DNA of 50,312 nucleotides from Sphingomonas liriopis (GTDB lineage: Bacteria > Pseudomonadota > Alphaproteobacteria > Sphingomonadales > Sphingomonadaceae): contig NZ_JAMLDY010000024.1 of NCBI RefSeq assembly GCF_024211255.1, positions 1 through 50,312 on the forward strand, read 5' to 3'. The notes beneath the pieces are model-generated. The model ran no database searches. It was not told where the DNA came from and saw nothing but the letters and a program-made list of their open reading frames with translations. This document shows positions 21,866-31,114 of this stretch, in pieces (within the stretch, counting starts at the first letter, position 1; every line of letters begins with the position of its first letter). A program made the position numbers and the translations under genes.

Positions 21866-24800
21866 ATGAAAGAATCCGAATTCACGTCGTGGATGGAGGC
21901 GCAGGACTACTCCCGCAACACGATCAATACGCAGATGAGCAAGGTCCGAAAGCTCGACCGCATCTTCGGTGATCTCGATCAGCTGCATGCGGATGGAAGG
22001 CTTGACGAGCTGGAAGCCAGGCTGAAGGCTGGCGATAACCTGCCTGCAGATATCGGCAACGACGGCGAGCGGAGACACCTGCCCACAAGCCTGAGATATT
22101 ATCGCCGTTTCCTCGAAGGTGGCAGCGTATCCACCCGCGATCGTGGCCATGCCGAGCTGGTGGCGCGCCTTACCGCAGCGGATATCGAGGCGACTATGGA
22201 CGACTGCGATGCCGTCGGTATCGATGATTTCCTGCGCCGTCACGGATACATCCGGCCATCGAATTGGGTGATCCGTCCTTCGAACGGCCAGCGTTACCCG
22301 GCGAAAGCAATCGTGGGGATCGCTGTCGGCAAGCTCGCCGGCGCAACGCCCAAGACCGCGAGCGAGTTTTTCGGCGGCTTTGGCGAGAGCCAGTCCTATG
22401 CTCGGCTGAAAGCGCTCCGCTACACGATCGTCGGTCGCGACGACGCGGGTGTAAAGGTTTCGGGCGCGGGACTCGGGCTGACGACCCGGGACATCCTCGA
22501 CGCCATCGACCGCTGCGATGCCGCCGGATCGGTCGAGGCGTTCATCGCCAACCATGACGGGCTGGGTCCACCCGCAAAATTCTGGCTGCTTCACCGCGGC
22601 AAGCGCTATCCCAGCAAGGCCATCGTCCGCGATGCCCTCGCGCATGCCGGCAGCGAAGCGCTGCCCGGCGGCGCGCAATGCAAGACCGCGCTCGATGCGC
22701 TTGGCTTCGTTGTCATCGACTGGCCGGCGTTCAAGGCGCTGCGCGACACTTTCCTCTCGCGCATGGCGGGTTTCGAGGACTTTCGTCGGCAGGATGGCAA
22801 CTATTGGACGATCGAGCGGCGCTACAAGGATCAAACGATCGATAAGGTCCGGGCGCTTGCCGCGTCGGACGCTGATGACCGCACCGCCGGCGAGCAGATT
22901 TACCGCGCGCTCAGCGTCGATGTGCAGGGCCTGCCGCTTAGCTGGCGCACGCTCGACGAGGTGCAGAAGGCCGACGCGCCCCTGCGCGACCGCTTCTTCG
23001 AGATCGTCGGGCGGCTGGCGCGCAGCGACGACGATCCGCTCGCCACGATCGCCGTGGGCGCACGCGCGCTCGAACAGCTGAAAGCGGACGGCATCGTCGG
23101 CCTGCGTCGTGGCGAGGTGCTGGCGATCACGATCAGCGTCGTCGGCACCATGCATCCGGAGGCGGCGAGCTGGTTCAAGGTCAGCCGGATCGAGGCGATG
23201 GGGCAGCGCCTGTTCGGCCGCAAGCTGTTTGCCCACCAGCAGTTCGAGCCGACCGATCTCGACGAATATCTCCACTTGCTGAGGGCGCTGTTCGCGCTGT
23301 TCGGCGAGGAACTGGGCTGGAATCCGCTCGACCTGTTCGACGTGCAGGGCTTCGTGTGGGTGGCGCTGGAAGGAAAATGGGATGGCGACGAGACGCCGCT
23401 GCTGGCCGCGCCGCTCGATGAGGCGGAGGCAGATGTGGTGAAAGACGGTCCCTATTGGTTCGTCGGCGCGTCCTATGGCCGCCGCGACGATCAGGTCGAA
23501 CGCTTCCTGGCTGAGGGCATCTGGGACATCGACAGCCCCAGCGACCGCAATCGCGAGCAGGTGCTGCGGATGCAGCCGGGCGAGCGGATCGCGATCAAGG
23601 CGACCTATGTCCGCAAGAACGGCCTGCCGTTCGACGGGCGCGGGCGATCGGTATCGGTCATGTCGATCAAGGCGATCGGCACGATCACGGCCAATGCCGG
23701 TGACGGCGAGCGCGTGTCGGTCGAGTGGCAGGTCGGGTATAGCCCGCGCGAATGGTATCACTACACCTATCAGCCGACGATCTGGGAGGTGTATCCGACC
23801 AACGAGATGGCGCAGCGGCTGATCCGCTTCGCCTTTATGGACGCGGCCCAGGATTACGACTGGTTCCTGCGCAACATGTCGCACTGGGGCGGCCTGCCCG
23901 CCGAGGAAGCGCCCGCGCCGGACCCCGTGAAGCGGTCGCCGCTCAATCTTATCCTCTATGGGCCACCGGGCACGGGCAAGACCTATCGCACAATGGCCGA
24001 GGCGGTGCGGTTGTGCCGTGGGCTAGCCGGGACCGACCCGTTGCTGACCGACGTCGAGCGTCGGCAGGAGCTGCGCCAGGTCTATGAGGAACTGAAGGGC
24101 CAAGGGCAGATCGGCTTCGTCACCTTCCACCAGAATTACGCTTACGAGGACTTCGTCGAGGGCCTGCGACCGCAGCCACTGGCGGACGGCGTCGGCTTCA
24201 CGCTCAAGGCCAAGCCCGGCATCCTGCGGCAGATGGCCGAAGCGGCCGAGGCCAGCGCCGAGGAACATGTCCTCGTCATCGACGAGATCAACCGCGCCAA
24301 TATCTCCAAGGTGTTCGGCGAGCTCATCACGCTGATCGAACCGGACAAGCGGCTCGGAATGGACGAGGGGATGCGGCTGACCTTGCCCTATAGCGAAGCG
24401 CGGTTCGGTGTCCCTGCGAACCTGCACATCATCGGCACGATGAACACCGCCGACCGCTCGATCGCGCTACTCGATACCGCGTTGCGCCGCCGGTTCGAGT
24501 TCCGGGAGCTTATGCCGGATGCCACTCTCCTCAAAACGGTCGATGGCATCGATCTCACCGTACTGCTTGCCACGATAAACGAGCGGATCGAGTATCTGTT
24601 CGACCGCGAGCATCAGATCGGCCACGCCTATTTCATCCGCTGTACGTCCCGCGCCGATGTAGACGAGGTGATGCGCCATAAGGTCATCCCGCTGCTAGCC
24701 GAATATTTCTACGAGGACTGGGCCAAGGTGGCGGCGGTGCTCGGCGATGGTGACGATGGCGAGAGTGACCGCGAGGGACGCTTCATCGACCGCCGCCGGC

Positions 24801-24901
24801 TCAAGGCGCCCAAGGGTCTGGGTGGGGATGAGGATGCCGCGCCGCGTTATCGTTGGCACGTGCGCGACACCTTCTCCTACGACGGTTTCGCCGCCGCGTG
24901 A
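21866..24901 (+). CDS. mcrB: McrB-type AAA+ GTPase with N-terminal reader domains
   Basis: A 1011-residue motor subunit of a modification-dependent (Type IV) restriction system. A helical N-terminal domain (1-90) is followed by two tandem copies of one domain (103-189 and 206-285) sharing GQRYPAKAIV/GKRYPSKAIV, then a helical middle. An EVE-like module (528-670, from GPYWFVGASY) comes next, and then the AAA+ domain with Walker A GPPGTGKT (699-706), Walker B VLVIDEINRAN (D806/E807) and the McrB signature MNTADRS (859-865). McrB reads modified DNA and translocates by GTP hydrolysis; McrC cuts. Its stop overlaps the mcrC start. All motor motifs are intact. Confidence 0.9.
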   Translation: MKESEFTSWMEAQDYSRNTINTQMSKVRKLDRIFGDLDQLHADGRLDELEARLKAGDNLPADIGNDGERRHLPTSLRYYRRFLEGGSVSTRDRGHAELVARLTAADIEATMDDCDAVGIDDFLRRHGYIRPSNWVIRPSNGQRYPAKAIVGIAVGKLAGATPKTASEFFGGFGESQSYARLKALRYTIVGRDDAGVKVSGAGLGLTTRDILDAIDRCDAAGSVEAFIANHDGLGPPAKFWLLHRGKRYPSKAIVRDALAHAGSEALPGGAQCKTALDALGFVVIDWPAFKALRDTFLSRMAGFEDFRRQDGNYWTIERRYKDQTIDKVRALAASDADDRTAGEQIYRALSVDVQGLPLSWRTLDEVQKADAPLRDRFFEIVGRLARSDDDPLATIAVGARALEQLKADGIVGLRRGEVLAITISVVGTMHPEAASWFKVSRIEAMGQRLFGRKLFAHQQFEPTDLDEYLHLLRALFALFGEELGWNPLDLFDVQGFVWVALEGKWDGDETPLLAAPLDEAEADVVKDGPYWFVGASYGRRDDQVERFLAEGIWDIDSPSDRNREQVLRMQPGERIAIKATYVRKNGLPFDGRGRSVSVMSIKAIGTITANAGDGERVSVEWQVGYSPREWYHYTYQPTIWEVYPTNEMAQRLIRFAFMDAAQDYDWFLRNMSHWGGLPAEEAPAPDPVKRSPLNLILYGPPGTGKTYRTMAEAVRLCRGLAGTDPLLTDVERRQELRQVYEELKGQGQIGFVTFHQNYAYEDFVEGLRPQPLADGVGFTLKAKPGILRQMAEAAEASAEEHVLVIDEINRANISKVFGELITLIEPDKRLGMDEGMRLTLPYSEARFGVPANLHIIGTMNTADRSIALLDTALRRRFEFRELMPDATLLKTVDGIDLTVLLATINERIEYLFDREHQIGHAYFIRCTSRADVDEVMRHKVIPLLAEYFYEDWAKVAAVLGDGDDGESDREGRFIDRRRLKAPKGLGGDEDAAPRYRWHVRDTFSYDGFAAA

Positions 24902-26229
24902 TCCGCCGCACGATCCTCGAATGGGAAACCATCCGCTACGGCGAGGCGGCGGATGAGATGCCAACTGCCGCGGCCGACCGGATCGCGGCGGTCGCCGCCG
25001 CGTCCCCGCTGGCGGGCCGGGGTGGTGGCGGCGTGATCGAGCATGGCCGCAAGGGTTTGCGGGCGCGCGGCGTCGTCGGTGTCATCGCTGCGCAGGGCTG
25101 CGCGCTGGAGATCCTGCCGAAGATCGACATTCCTGGCGTGGACGGTGCCGCGGCGACCGGCAGCATCCGTCGCCGTCTCGTTCATATGCTGGCTGTCGCG
25201 CTCGATCTGAAGATCGACGCCGGCCAGGTCACCGCGCTCGACTGGCAGCGCGAGACGCTGCTCGAGATCCTGATCCGCCTCTTCTCGGAAAAGCTGGTCG
25301 ATGCGGTACGGCAAGGGATGCCGCGCCGCTATGTCGAGCATGCCGACGACTTGCCGACGCTGCGTGGGCGGCTGGATGTGACCCGCCAGTTCACCGCGTT
25401 GGCGGTCGAGCCGTCGCGGCTGGCGTGTCGCTTCGACGCGCTGACCCCGGATATGGCGCTCAACCGCATCATGAAGGCGGCCGTAACCCGGCTGTCGCGC
25501 ATCGCCCGCACGACCGACAACCAGCGACGACTGCGCGAGCTGGCCTTCGCCTACGCCGATATCGCCGATGTGCCGGTCGCAGCGCTGCGGTGGGACGAGG
25601 TGACGCTTGATCGCACCAACGCCCGCTGGCGTGAACTGCTCAACCTGGCGCGGCTGCTGCTGGGCGAACGCTTCCAGACCACCTCTGCAGGCGGCAGCGA
25701 CGGCTTCTCGCTATTGTTCGAGATGAACACGCTGTTCGAGGAATATGTCGCAAGGATGCTTCGACGAGCGTTGGCCGACACGGACCTGCGCGTCGTCAGC
25801 CAGGGTGGGCGGCTCTATTGCCTGGAAACCGAAGATCGACGGGGCCTGTTTCAGACCCGGCCCGACATTCTCATCAACCGCGGCGATGCCATCGTGCAGG
25901 TCATCGATACCAAGTGGAAGCGCATCGCCGCGCGGATCGACGATCCGAAACAGGGCGTATCGCAAGGCGATGTGTATCAGATGATGGCCTATGGTCGGTT
26001 GTACGGCGTCGAGAGACTGACGCTACTCTACCCGCATCATCCCGGATTGGGGGCTGCTGACGGTATCGTCGCTTCTCATCGGGTCAACGGCAGCGATTAT
26101 CGACTGGAAACGGCTACGATCGATCTGACCGCGTCGGACGGTCTCGCGGCGCGCCTGCGTCAAATCCTGATTCGTGAAGATGCGGCTCAGCATCCCCGCA
26201 TCCGCCTTCACCCCGTGCCCGGCCAGTAG
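24898..26229 (+). CDS. mcrC: McrC-type nuclease subunit
   Basis: A 443-residue partner of McrB. The start is GTG 24898, overlapping the mcrB stop (GTGA) and giving the usual IRRTILEWETIRYGE opening. The C-terminal PD-(D/E)xK nuclease is seen as TRPDILINRGDAIVQVIDTK, with the Asp and the DTK lysine in place, followed by QMMAYGRLYG. The last ~20 residues after RQILIRED are read from sequence that on the other strand encodes an IS630 transposase fragment, so the native C terminus seems replaced. The nuclease core is complete. Confidence 0.9.
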   Translation: MIRRTILEWETIRYGEAADEMPTAAADRIAAVAAASPLAGRGGGGVIEHGRKGLRARGVVGVIAAQGCALEILPKIDIPGVDGAAATGSIRRRLVHMLAVALDLKIDAGQVTALDWQRETLLEILIRLFSEKLVDAVRQGMPRRYVEHADDLPTLRGRLDVTRQFTALAVEPSRLACRFDALTPDMALNRIMKAAVTRLSRIARTTDNQRRLRELAFAYADIADVPVAALRWDEVTLDRTNARWRELLNLARLLLGERFQTTSAGGSDGFSLLFEMNTLFEEYVARMLRRALADTDLRVVSQGGRLYCLETEDRRGLFQTRPDILINRGDAIVQVIDTKWKRIAARIDDPKQGVSQGDVYQMMAYGRLYGVERLTLLYPHHPGLGAADGIVASHRVNGSDYRLETATIDLTASDGLAARLRQILIREDAAQHPRIRLHPVPGQ

Positions 26230-26298
26230 CCGCTCGGCGACGGCCAGTAGCGTCAGGTCCGGCTCCGCCTCGATCAGTGCCGGAAGCCAACTCCTGCC
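26176..26298 (-). mobile_element. IS630-family transposase N-terminal remnant
   Basis: The minus strand encodes SWLPALIEAEPDLTLLAVAE and RLLAGHGVKADAGMLSRIF, the helix-turn-helix part of IS630-type transposases. Nothing of the catalytic DDE domain remains and no terminal repeats are visible. Its end overlaps the 3' end of mcrC. The rest of the 26230-26427 gap shows no gene I can support. Confidence 0.65.
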
Positions 26299-26427
26299 GG
26301 GAGGGAGGTGATCTGGGACGTATCGAACGGCATCGTCGGAGTGATGCTGCCGGACAAGGAATGCACCGTGCATGTGACGGACGATAGCCGATTGTCGTCA
26401 ACAGACCTCCGGGCCTAATGTACGGCC

Positions 26428-29400
26428 ATGATCGCTTCTGCCGCCACCGACGCATTCATCACGCATTGGCGCGATACCGGCGGGTCGGAGCTGGCCAATA
26501 CGCAGAGCTTCATCAACGGCCTGTGCGCGCTGATCGGGGTCGATCCGCCGCGCGGCAGTCGCACCGACGATGCGCATAACGACTATGTCTTCGAACGCCG
26601 CGTCTTTCAGGACAATGGCGACGGCAGCGCCAGTTTCGGGCGGATCGACGCCTACAAGCGTGGTGCCTTCGTCCTCGAAGCCAAACAGGGCAGCGACGCC
26701 GATCGCGCCGCAGCGACCCGCGGCGAGGACGATCTGGACCTGTTCGGGCAGACCGCCACCGCCCGCATGAAGCGCGGCACCGCCCGGCGCGGCACGCCGG
26801 GCTGGGCGAAGGCGATGGTGCAGGCGCGGGGCCAGGCCGAACGCTACGCCAAGGCTCTGCCCGTCGATCACGGCTGGCCACCGTTCCTGCTGGTCGTCGA
26901 TGTCGGCTATTGCATCGAGGTCTACGCCGACTTCACCGGCACCGGCAAGGCATACGCCCAGTTCCCGGATCGGTCGCGCTATCGCATCATGCTCGACGAC
27001 CTGCGCGACGACGACGTGCGCCGGCGGCTCGCCGCGATCTGGAACGATCCGCGCAGCCTCGATCCCTCGACCCATTCCGCGCGCGTCACCCGCGAGATCG
27101 CCGACCTGCTCGCCACCGTCTCGCGCCGGCTGGAAGCGCGTGGGGCGTCGGCGGAGGCGGTCAGCGGCTTCCTGATGCGCGTGCTGTTCACGATGTTCGC
27201 CGAGGATACCGGCGTGTTGCTGCCGAGAGACAGCTTCAAGATGCTCCTGCGCGGCCAGCTCGACCATTCCCAGCATCTTCATCACCAGCTATCGGCGTTG
27301 TGGGCGGCGATGGACCGGGGCGACTTCGCCCCGGCGCTCGGCCTGCCGGTGAAGCGGTTCAACGGCTATCTGTTCAAGGATACCGCCGCGCTACCGCTGG
27401 AGGTGGACGAGCTGAAGGCGCTGATCGCGGCTGCGGACAAGGACTGGACCGAGGTCGAGCCGGCGATCTTTGGCACCCTGCTGGAACGCGCGCTGGACGC
27501 GAAGGACCGCGCGAGGCTCGGCGCGCACTACACGCCGCGCGCCTATGTCGAGCGGCTGGTTGGACCGACGATCATCGAGCCGCTGCGCGCCGACTGGGCG
27601 GGCATCCGCGTCGCCGCGACCGAGCTGATCGACCAGGGCAAGGCCGATGAAGCGCGTCGCACCGTCGAGGCGTTCCACGGCAGGCTCGCCCGGACCCGTG
27701 TGCTCGACCCGGCGTGCGGCACCGGCAACTTCCTCTATGTCGCAATGGCCCGGATGAAGGAGCTCGAGGGCGAGGTGCTCGACCTGCTGGTCGAGTTGGG
27801 TGACGACCAGTATCTCGCCGAGCTGACCGGGCATACGATCACGCCCGAGAACTTCCTCGGCATCGAGATCAACCCGCGCGCCGCAGCGATCGCGCAGCTG
27901 GTGCTGTGGATCGGCTACCTCCAATGGCATTTCCGCGTGAACGGCCGCGACCGCGCGCCCGCCGAGCCGATCCTGCGCGACATCCGTACGATCGAGACCC
28001 GCGACGCGCTGATCGCTTGGGACGATCGGGTATTGGACCGGGATGCGCACGGCGCGCCGTTGTCGCGCTGGGACGGCGAGACGATGAAGCCGCATCCTGT
28101 CACCGGGCGCTCCGTGCCGGACGAAACCGCGCGGGTCGAGCAATATGCCTACGTCAATCCACGCGCGGCGGCTTGGCCGAGTGCGGACTTCATCGTCGGC
28201 AACCCGCCTTTCATCGGCGGCAAGGACGTGCGTGCAAGGCTGGGCGACGGCTATTTCGAGGCGCTGTTCCGCACCACCGACGTGCCGGAAAGCGCAGATT
28301 TCGTCATGCACTGGTGGAACAAGGCCGCATGGGCGGTGCGCAAGGGCGGCACGCGGCGGTTCGGCTTCGTCACCACCAATTCGATCACGCAGCTGTTCAG
28401 CCGCCGCGTAATCGCGAAGCATCTCGATGCCAAGGACGGCGTCGGCTTGCGTTTCGCGATCCCTAACCACCCGTGGATCGACGAGAAGGACGGCGCGGCG
28501 GTACGGATCGCGATGACGGTCGCCGCCGCCGGTCGAGTGGATGGTCAACTATTGAACGTTGCCGATGAAAAGGGTGCGCCGGATCGGATCGAGTTCCGGG
28601 TAGCGACGGGAAGGATCGGGAGTAATCTTCACGTTGGCGCTGATGTAACGAAGACCATCCCGTTGTTGGCCAATGCCAAACTATGCTCGCCCGGTGTCAA
28701 ACTGCATGGAGATGGCTTTATCGTCACGCGTGCAAAGGCCGTCGAAATATCAACTAAACTGTTGATAAAAAATGATAGTTTAGCTATGATCACCCGATCA
28801 CCCGATCACCCGATCACCCGATCACCCGATCACCCGATCACCCGATCACCCGATCACCCGATCACCCGGATTCGGCTCGGTCTTGCGACCGAGCCGACCG
28901 TCATTTTTCCCTACCGCAATGGCCGCGACCTCGCGGCGCGCCCGCGTGGCGTGATGGTGATCGACTTGTTCGGTTTATCGGAACGCGAGGTGCGTGACGG
29001 CTATCCGACAATCTACCAGCATCTCGTCGCCACGGTGAAGCCTCACCGCGATACGAACAATCGCGCCAGCTATCGCGACAACTGGTGGATATTCGGGGAA
29101 GCCCGCACCGACTTGCGCAAGTCCTTGGCCGGGCTAGATCGGTATATTGCGACGATCGAAACGGCGAAGCATCGCGTATTCCAGTTCTTGGACACCACGA
29201 TCGTCCCGGACAACATGCTTGTCTGTATCGCCAGCAACGACGCCTTTGATCTCGGAATATTGTCGAGCCGGTTCCATGTATCATGGGCGACGGCAAGCGG
29301 CGGCCGTCTCGGGGTGGGCGACGATCCCCGCTACAGCAAATCGCGCTGCTTCGATCCATTCCCGTTCCCGGCAAACGTGTCCGAACCGCTTAAAGACCGC

Positions 29401-30030
29401 ATCCGCCACGAAGCCGAAGCCCTCGACGCGCTGCGCAAGCAGGTGCTGGCCGCCCACGACGATCTTACGCTGACGAAGCTATACAATGTGCTGGAAACGT
29501 TGCGGTCGGCGGACCAGGGCGGCAACGGCCTGACGCAAGGGGAGCGCGACGTGCATGATCGCGGGTTGGTCACCCTCATCCGACAACATCACGATCAAAT
29601 CGATTCTCTGGTGGCCGCCGCCTATGGATGGAGTTCGGACCATGAGGCGGGCCGTCTGACAGACGAAGAGATACTGGTGCGGCTGGTCGCACTCAATCGG
29701 GAACGCGCGACCGAGGAGGCGCGTGGTCTGATCCGCTATCTGCGTCCCGCGTTCCAGGATCCTGGATATCGCGCACCGACGGTCGGCACGCTCGATCTCG
29801 GCGACACGATGGCAATATCCCCTGACAACATCATTGCCTGGCCGACGACGTTGCACGAGCAGGTCGGTGCGGTTCGAACCGTCCTGGCAACGGCATCATC
29901 GCCGATGGCGGCTCACGACGTCGCTCGCAATTTCAGGGGAAAGCGAGCGGCTACTGTCCGTCCGGTACTGGATGCATTGGCAGGGTTGGGCATGGCTCGA
30001 CGCCTCGGCGATGGACGCTACGCCGCATAG
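26428..30030 (+). CDS. Type IIG (MmeI-like) restriction-modification enzyme, phase-variable
   Basis: A 1200-residue single-chain restriction endonuclease and adenine methyltransferase. The N-terminal PD-(D/E)xK nuclease shows [18 protein letters not shown] (D74, E84, K86). A helical connector leads to the methyltransferase with [14 protein letters not shown], motif [11 protein letters not shown] (from D427) and motif IV NPPF (592-595). The target-recognition region begins near residue 720 and a winged-helix-like end closes the protein. Ten 8-bp repeats at 28788-28867 encode residues ~787-814 as an [12 protein letters not shown] octapeptide repeat. The frame is open at present; other copy numbers stop it within 130 bp. 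It follows mcrBC after a 198-bp gap. Confidence 0.9.
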   Translation: MIASAATDAFITHWRDTGGSELANTQSFINGLCALIGVDPPRGSRTDDAHNDYVFERRVFQDNGDGSASFGRIDAYKRGAFVLEAKQGSDADRAAATRGEDDLDLFGQTATARMKRGTARRGTPGWAKAMVQARGQAERYAKALPVDHGWPPFLLVVDVGYCIEVYADFTGTGKAYAQFPDRSRYRIMLDDLRDDDVRRRLAAIWNDPRSLDPSTHSARVTREIADLLATVSRRLEARGASAEAVSGFLMRVLFTMFAEDTGVLLPRDSFKMLLRGQLDHSQHLHHQLSALWAAMDRGDFAPALGLPVKRFNGYLFKDTAALPLEVDELKALIAAADKDWTEVEPAIFGTLLERALDAKDRARLGAHYTPRAYVERLVGPTIIEPLRADWAGIRVAATELIDQGKADEARRTVEAFHGRLARTRVLDPACGTGNFLYVAMARMKELEGEVLDLLVELGDDQYLAELTGHTITPENFLGIEINPRAAAIAQLVLWIGYLQWHFRVNGRDRAPAEPILRDIRTIETRDALIAWDDRVLDRDAHGAPLSRWDGETMKPHPVTGRSVPDETARVEQYAYVNPRAAAWPSADFIVGNPPFIGGKDVRARLGDGYFEALFRTTDVPESADFVMHWWNKAAWAVRKGGTRRFGFVTTNSITQLFSRRVIAKHLDAKDGVGLRFAIPNHPWIDEKDGAAVRIAMTVAAAGRVDGQLLNVADEKGAPDRIEFRVATGRIGSNLHVGADVTKTIPLLANAKLCSPGVKLHGDGFIVTRAKAVEISTKLLIKNDSLAMITRSPDHPITRSPDHPITRSPDHPITRIRLGLATEPTVIFPYRNGRDLAARPRGVMVIDLFGLSEREVRDGYPTIYQHLVATVKPHRDTNNRASYRDNWWIFGEARTDLRKSLAGLDRYIATIETAKHRVFQFLDTTIVPDNMLVCIASNDAFDLGILSSRFHVSWATASGGRLGVGDDPRYSKSRCFDPFPFPANVSEPLKDRIRHEAEALDALRKQVLAAHDDLTLTKLYNVLETLRSADQGGNGLTQGERDVHDRGLVTLIRQHHDQIDSLVAAAYGWSSDHEAGRLTDEEILVRLVALNRERATEEARGLIRYLRPAFQDPGYRAPTVGTLDLGDTMAISPDNIIAWPTTLHEQVGAVRTVLATASSPMAAHDVARNFRGKRAATVRPVLDALAGLGMARRLGDGRYAA
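28788..28867. repeat. Ten perfect tandem copies of GATCACCC
   Basis: The 80-bp array begins at G28788 and ends at C28867 without one mismatch. The unit is 8 bp, so 24 bp (three units) restore the frame and encode one octapeptide. No stop occurs in any frame of the array. Frames reached by losing or gaining one or two units stop at 28952-28954 or 28995-28997. This is the structure of a slipped-strand contingency repeat. Confidence 0.97.
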
Positions 30031-30676
30031 GACGCTCCCATGGCCGTTACTTCACCCGGTAAAGCTATGCACGGGACCCAGCAGAAACGTCCACGCCAAC
30101 CGGCGCGCTGCAAGCGTGGTCGGCAGACCGCCTTGCTGTAGGGTCAGTAGCAGGGCGCCCGCACCTGTCCGGAGCAGGTCCAGCAGCTTACGCCGCGCAC
30201 CGGCAGCGGCTAGACGTCGGCCTCCTGGTTGGGCAGGTCCAACCCTTCGGTCGCGGCGAGACAGGCATTCCGATATGCAGCCGCCGCGACGCGGCCCATC
30301 ACATGCATGTTCTCGTCGGTCGGCTTGCCCCCGCCGCACGCACATGACCGGCGAGATGCTTCCAACCGATCGGCGGTTCCCAGCGATGCTTCGCCACGGT
30401 GACGAACACGGCGTCGGCGGCCTTCGGATCGAGTCCGCTGTCGGCAAGCTGCTGGCGTAGCGCCTCGTCGGGCTCGGGCAGTTCGGGCTGCGATGCCAGG
30501 AGCGTGAAGTAACAGGCATAGGTCCAATTACTGCCGTATGTCGTCGGGCGCGATCCGCCCCCTCAGGTCTTCGGCAATCGTCGTCTCCGCCGTCCGAATC
30601 TCCATCTCGAGATACCCGGCGCGGGCTCGGGTATCATGCGGGCTTTCCGGTGGTTTTCGCTTGACCGAACCGAAAG
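30031..30676. other. Stretch without intact gene at the right edge of the island
   Basis: Between the Type IIG stop and tRNA-Pro only a broken minus-strand gene is visible (30210-30560). At 30031-30209 minus-strand frames continue without a recognisable family. Plus-strand frames here are out of phase with everything and have no family resemblance. Confidence 0.55.
30210..30560 (-). pseudogene. Frameshifted fragment of unknown family
   Basis: Read from about 30550 downwards, one frame gives NWTYACYFTLLASQPELPEP, then ALRQQLADSGLDPKAADAVF and KHRWEPPIGWKHLAGHV. Near 30325-30335 a one-base shift leads to GKPTDENMHVMGRVAAAAY and ends LPNQEADV at 30210. The two halves join into a coherent ~100-residue sequence with normal composition. 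No start codon with a ribosome site is clear, so the 5' end may be lost too. I do not recognise the family. Confidence 0.5.
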
Positions 30677-30753
<77 letters not shown>

Positions 30754-30864
30754 ACATGCCCGGCGACCGCTTGAAGAGTAGCGGTGCGAGCGCGACTGCT
30801 CCTAGAGGCGTGTTGCGGTGCTGGCAAGCCGTACCGGCACCCGCGCGGGCTTTCGCGCGTGAAA

Positions 30865-30940
30865 TGGTGGGCCCGGCAGGACTCGAACCCGCAACCTAGC
30901 CGTTATGAGCGGCCAGCTCTAACCGTTGAGCTACAGGCCC
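30865..30940 (-). tRNA. tRNA-Ile2(CAT), lysidine-modified type
   Basis: The reverse complement gives acceptor GGGCCTG with CGGGCCC (one G-T pair), a D-arm TAGCTCAACGGTTAGAGC, anticodon loop CTCATAA (CAT) and T-arm GGGTTCGAGTCC, with encoded CCA. The GGTTAGAGC D-arm and overall sequence match minor tRNA-Ile, which TilS converts to read AUA, better than initiator or elongator Met. Confidence 0.85.
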
Positions 30941-31030
30941 CACATTTCGCCCATCCGCCTAGCGCAAGCCCGTCGAAAGAAAAAGCGTACGCACGACGGT
31001 CGCCTCATAAAAAGAACGTCGACCATGGAA

Positions 31031-31062
31031 AAAGGGCGCCTCCCACAGGGGATGCGCCCTTT
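31031..31062 (-). terminator. Rho-independent terminator of the lipoprotein gene
   Basis: AAAGGGCGC (31031-31039) pairs with GCGCCCTTT (31054-31062). Read on the minus strand the stem ends in a run of T (CCCTTTTTCC), as expected for termination of the gene whose stop is at 31115. Confidence 0.75.
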
Positions 31063-31114
31063 CTGATCGTGCAACCGCAGGATCGGCGCGTCGGGCGAAC
31101 CCGACGCCGCGCGA

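Larger units (their letters stand above)
19584..30676. other. Putative defence island next to tRNA-Pro
   Basis: This segment gathers a toxin-antitoxin pair, McrBC, a Type IIG restriction-modification gene, a DUF3883 gene remnant, an exonuclease remnant and an IS630 remnant. Broken genes concentrate here and are not seen elsewhere in the window. The right edge meets the 3' end of tRNA-Pro, the usual side for tRNA-directed integration. No integrase and no convincing second copy of the tRNA end were found, so the boundaries are inference. Confidence 0.55.

Noticed and set aside
28788..28867. CRISPR-like array
   Set aside because: The units are 8 bp and directly joined with no spacers, so it is a simple tandem repeat inside a coding frame.
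29834..30460. 208-residue frame overlapping the end of the Type IIG gene
   Set aside because: It runs out of phase with the enzyme's end and against the coherent minus-strand remnant; no family.
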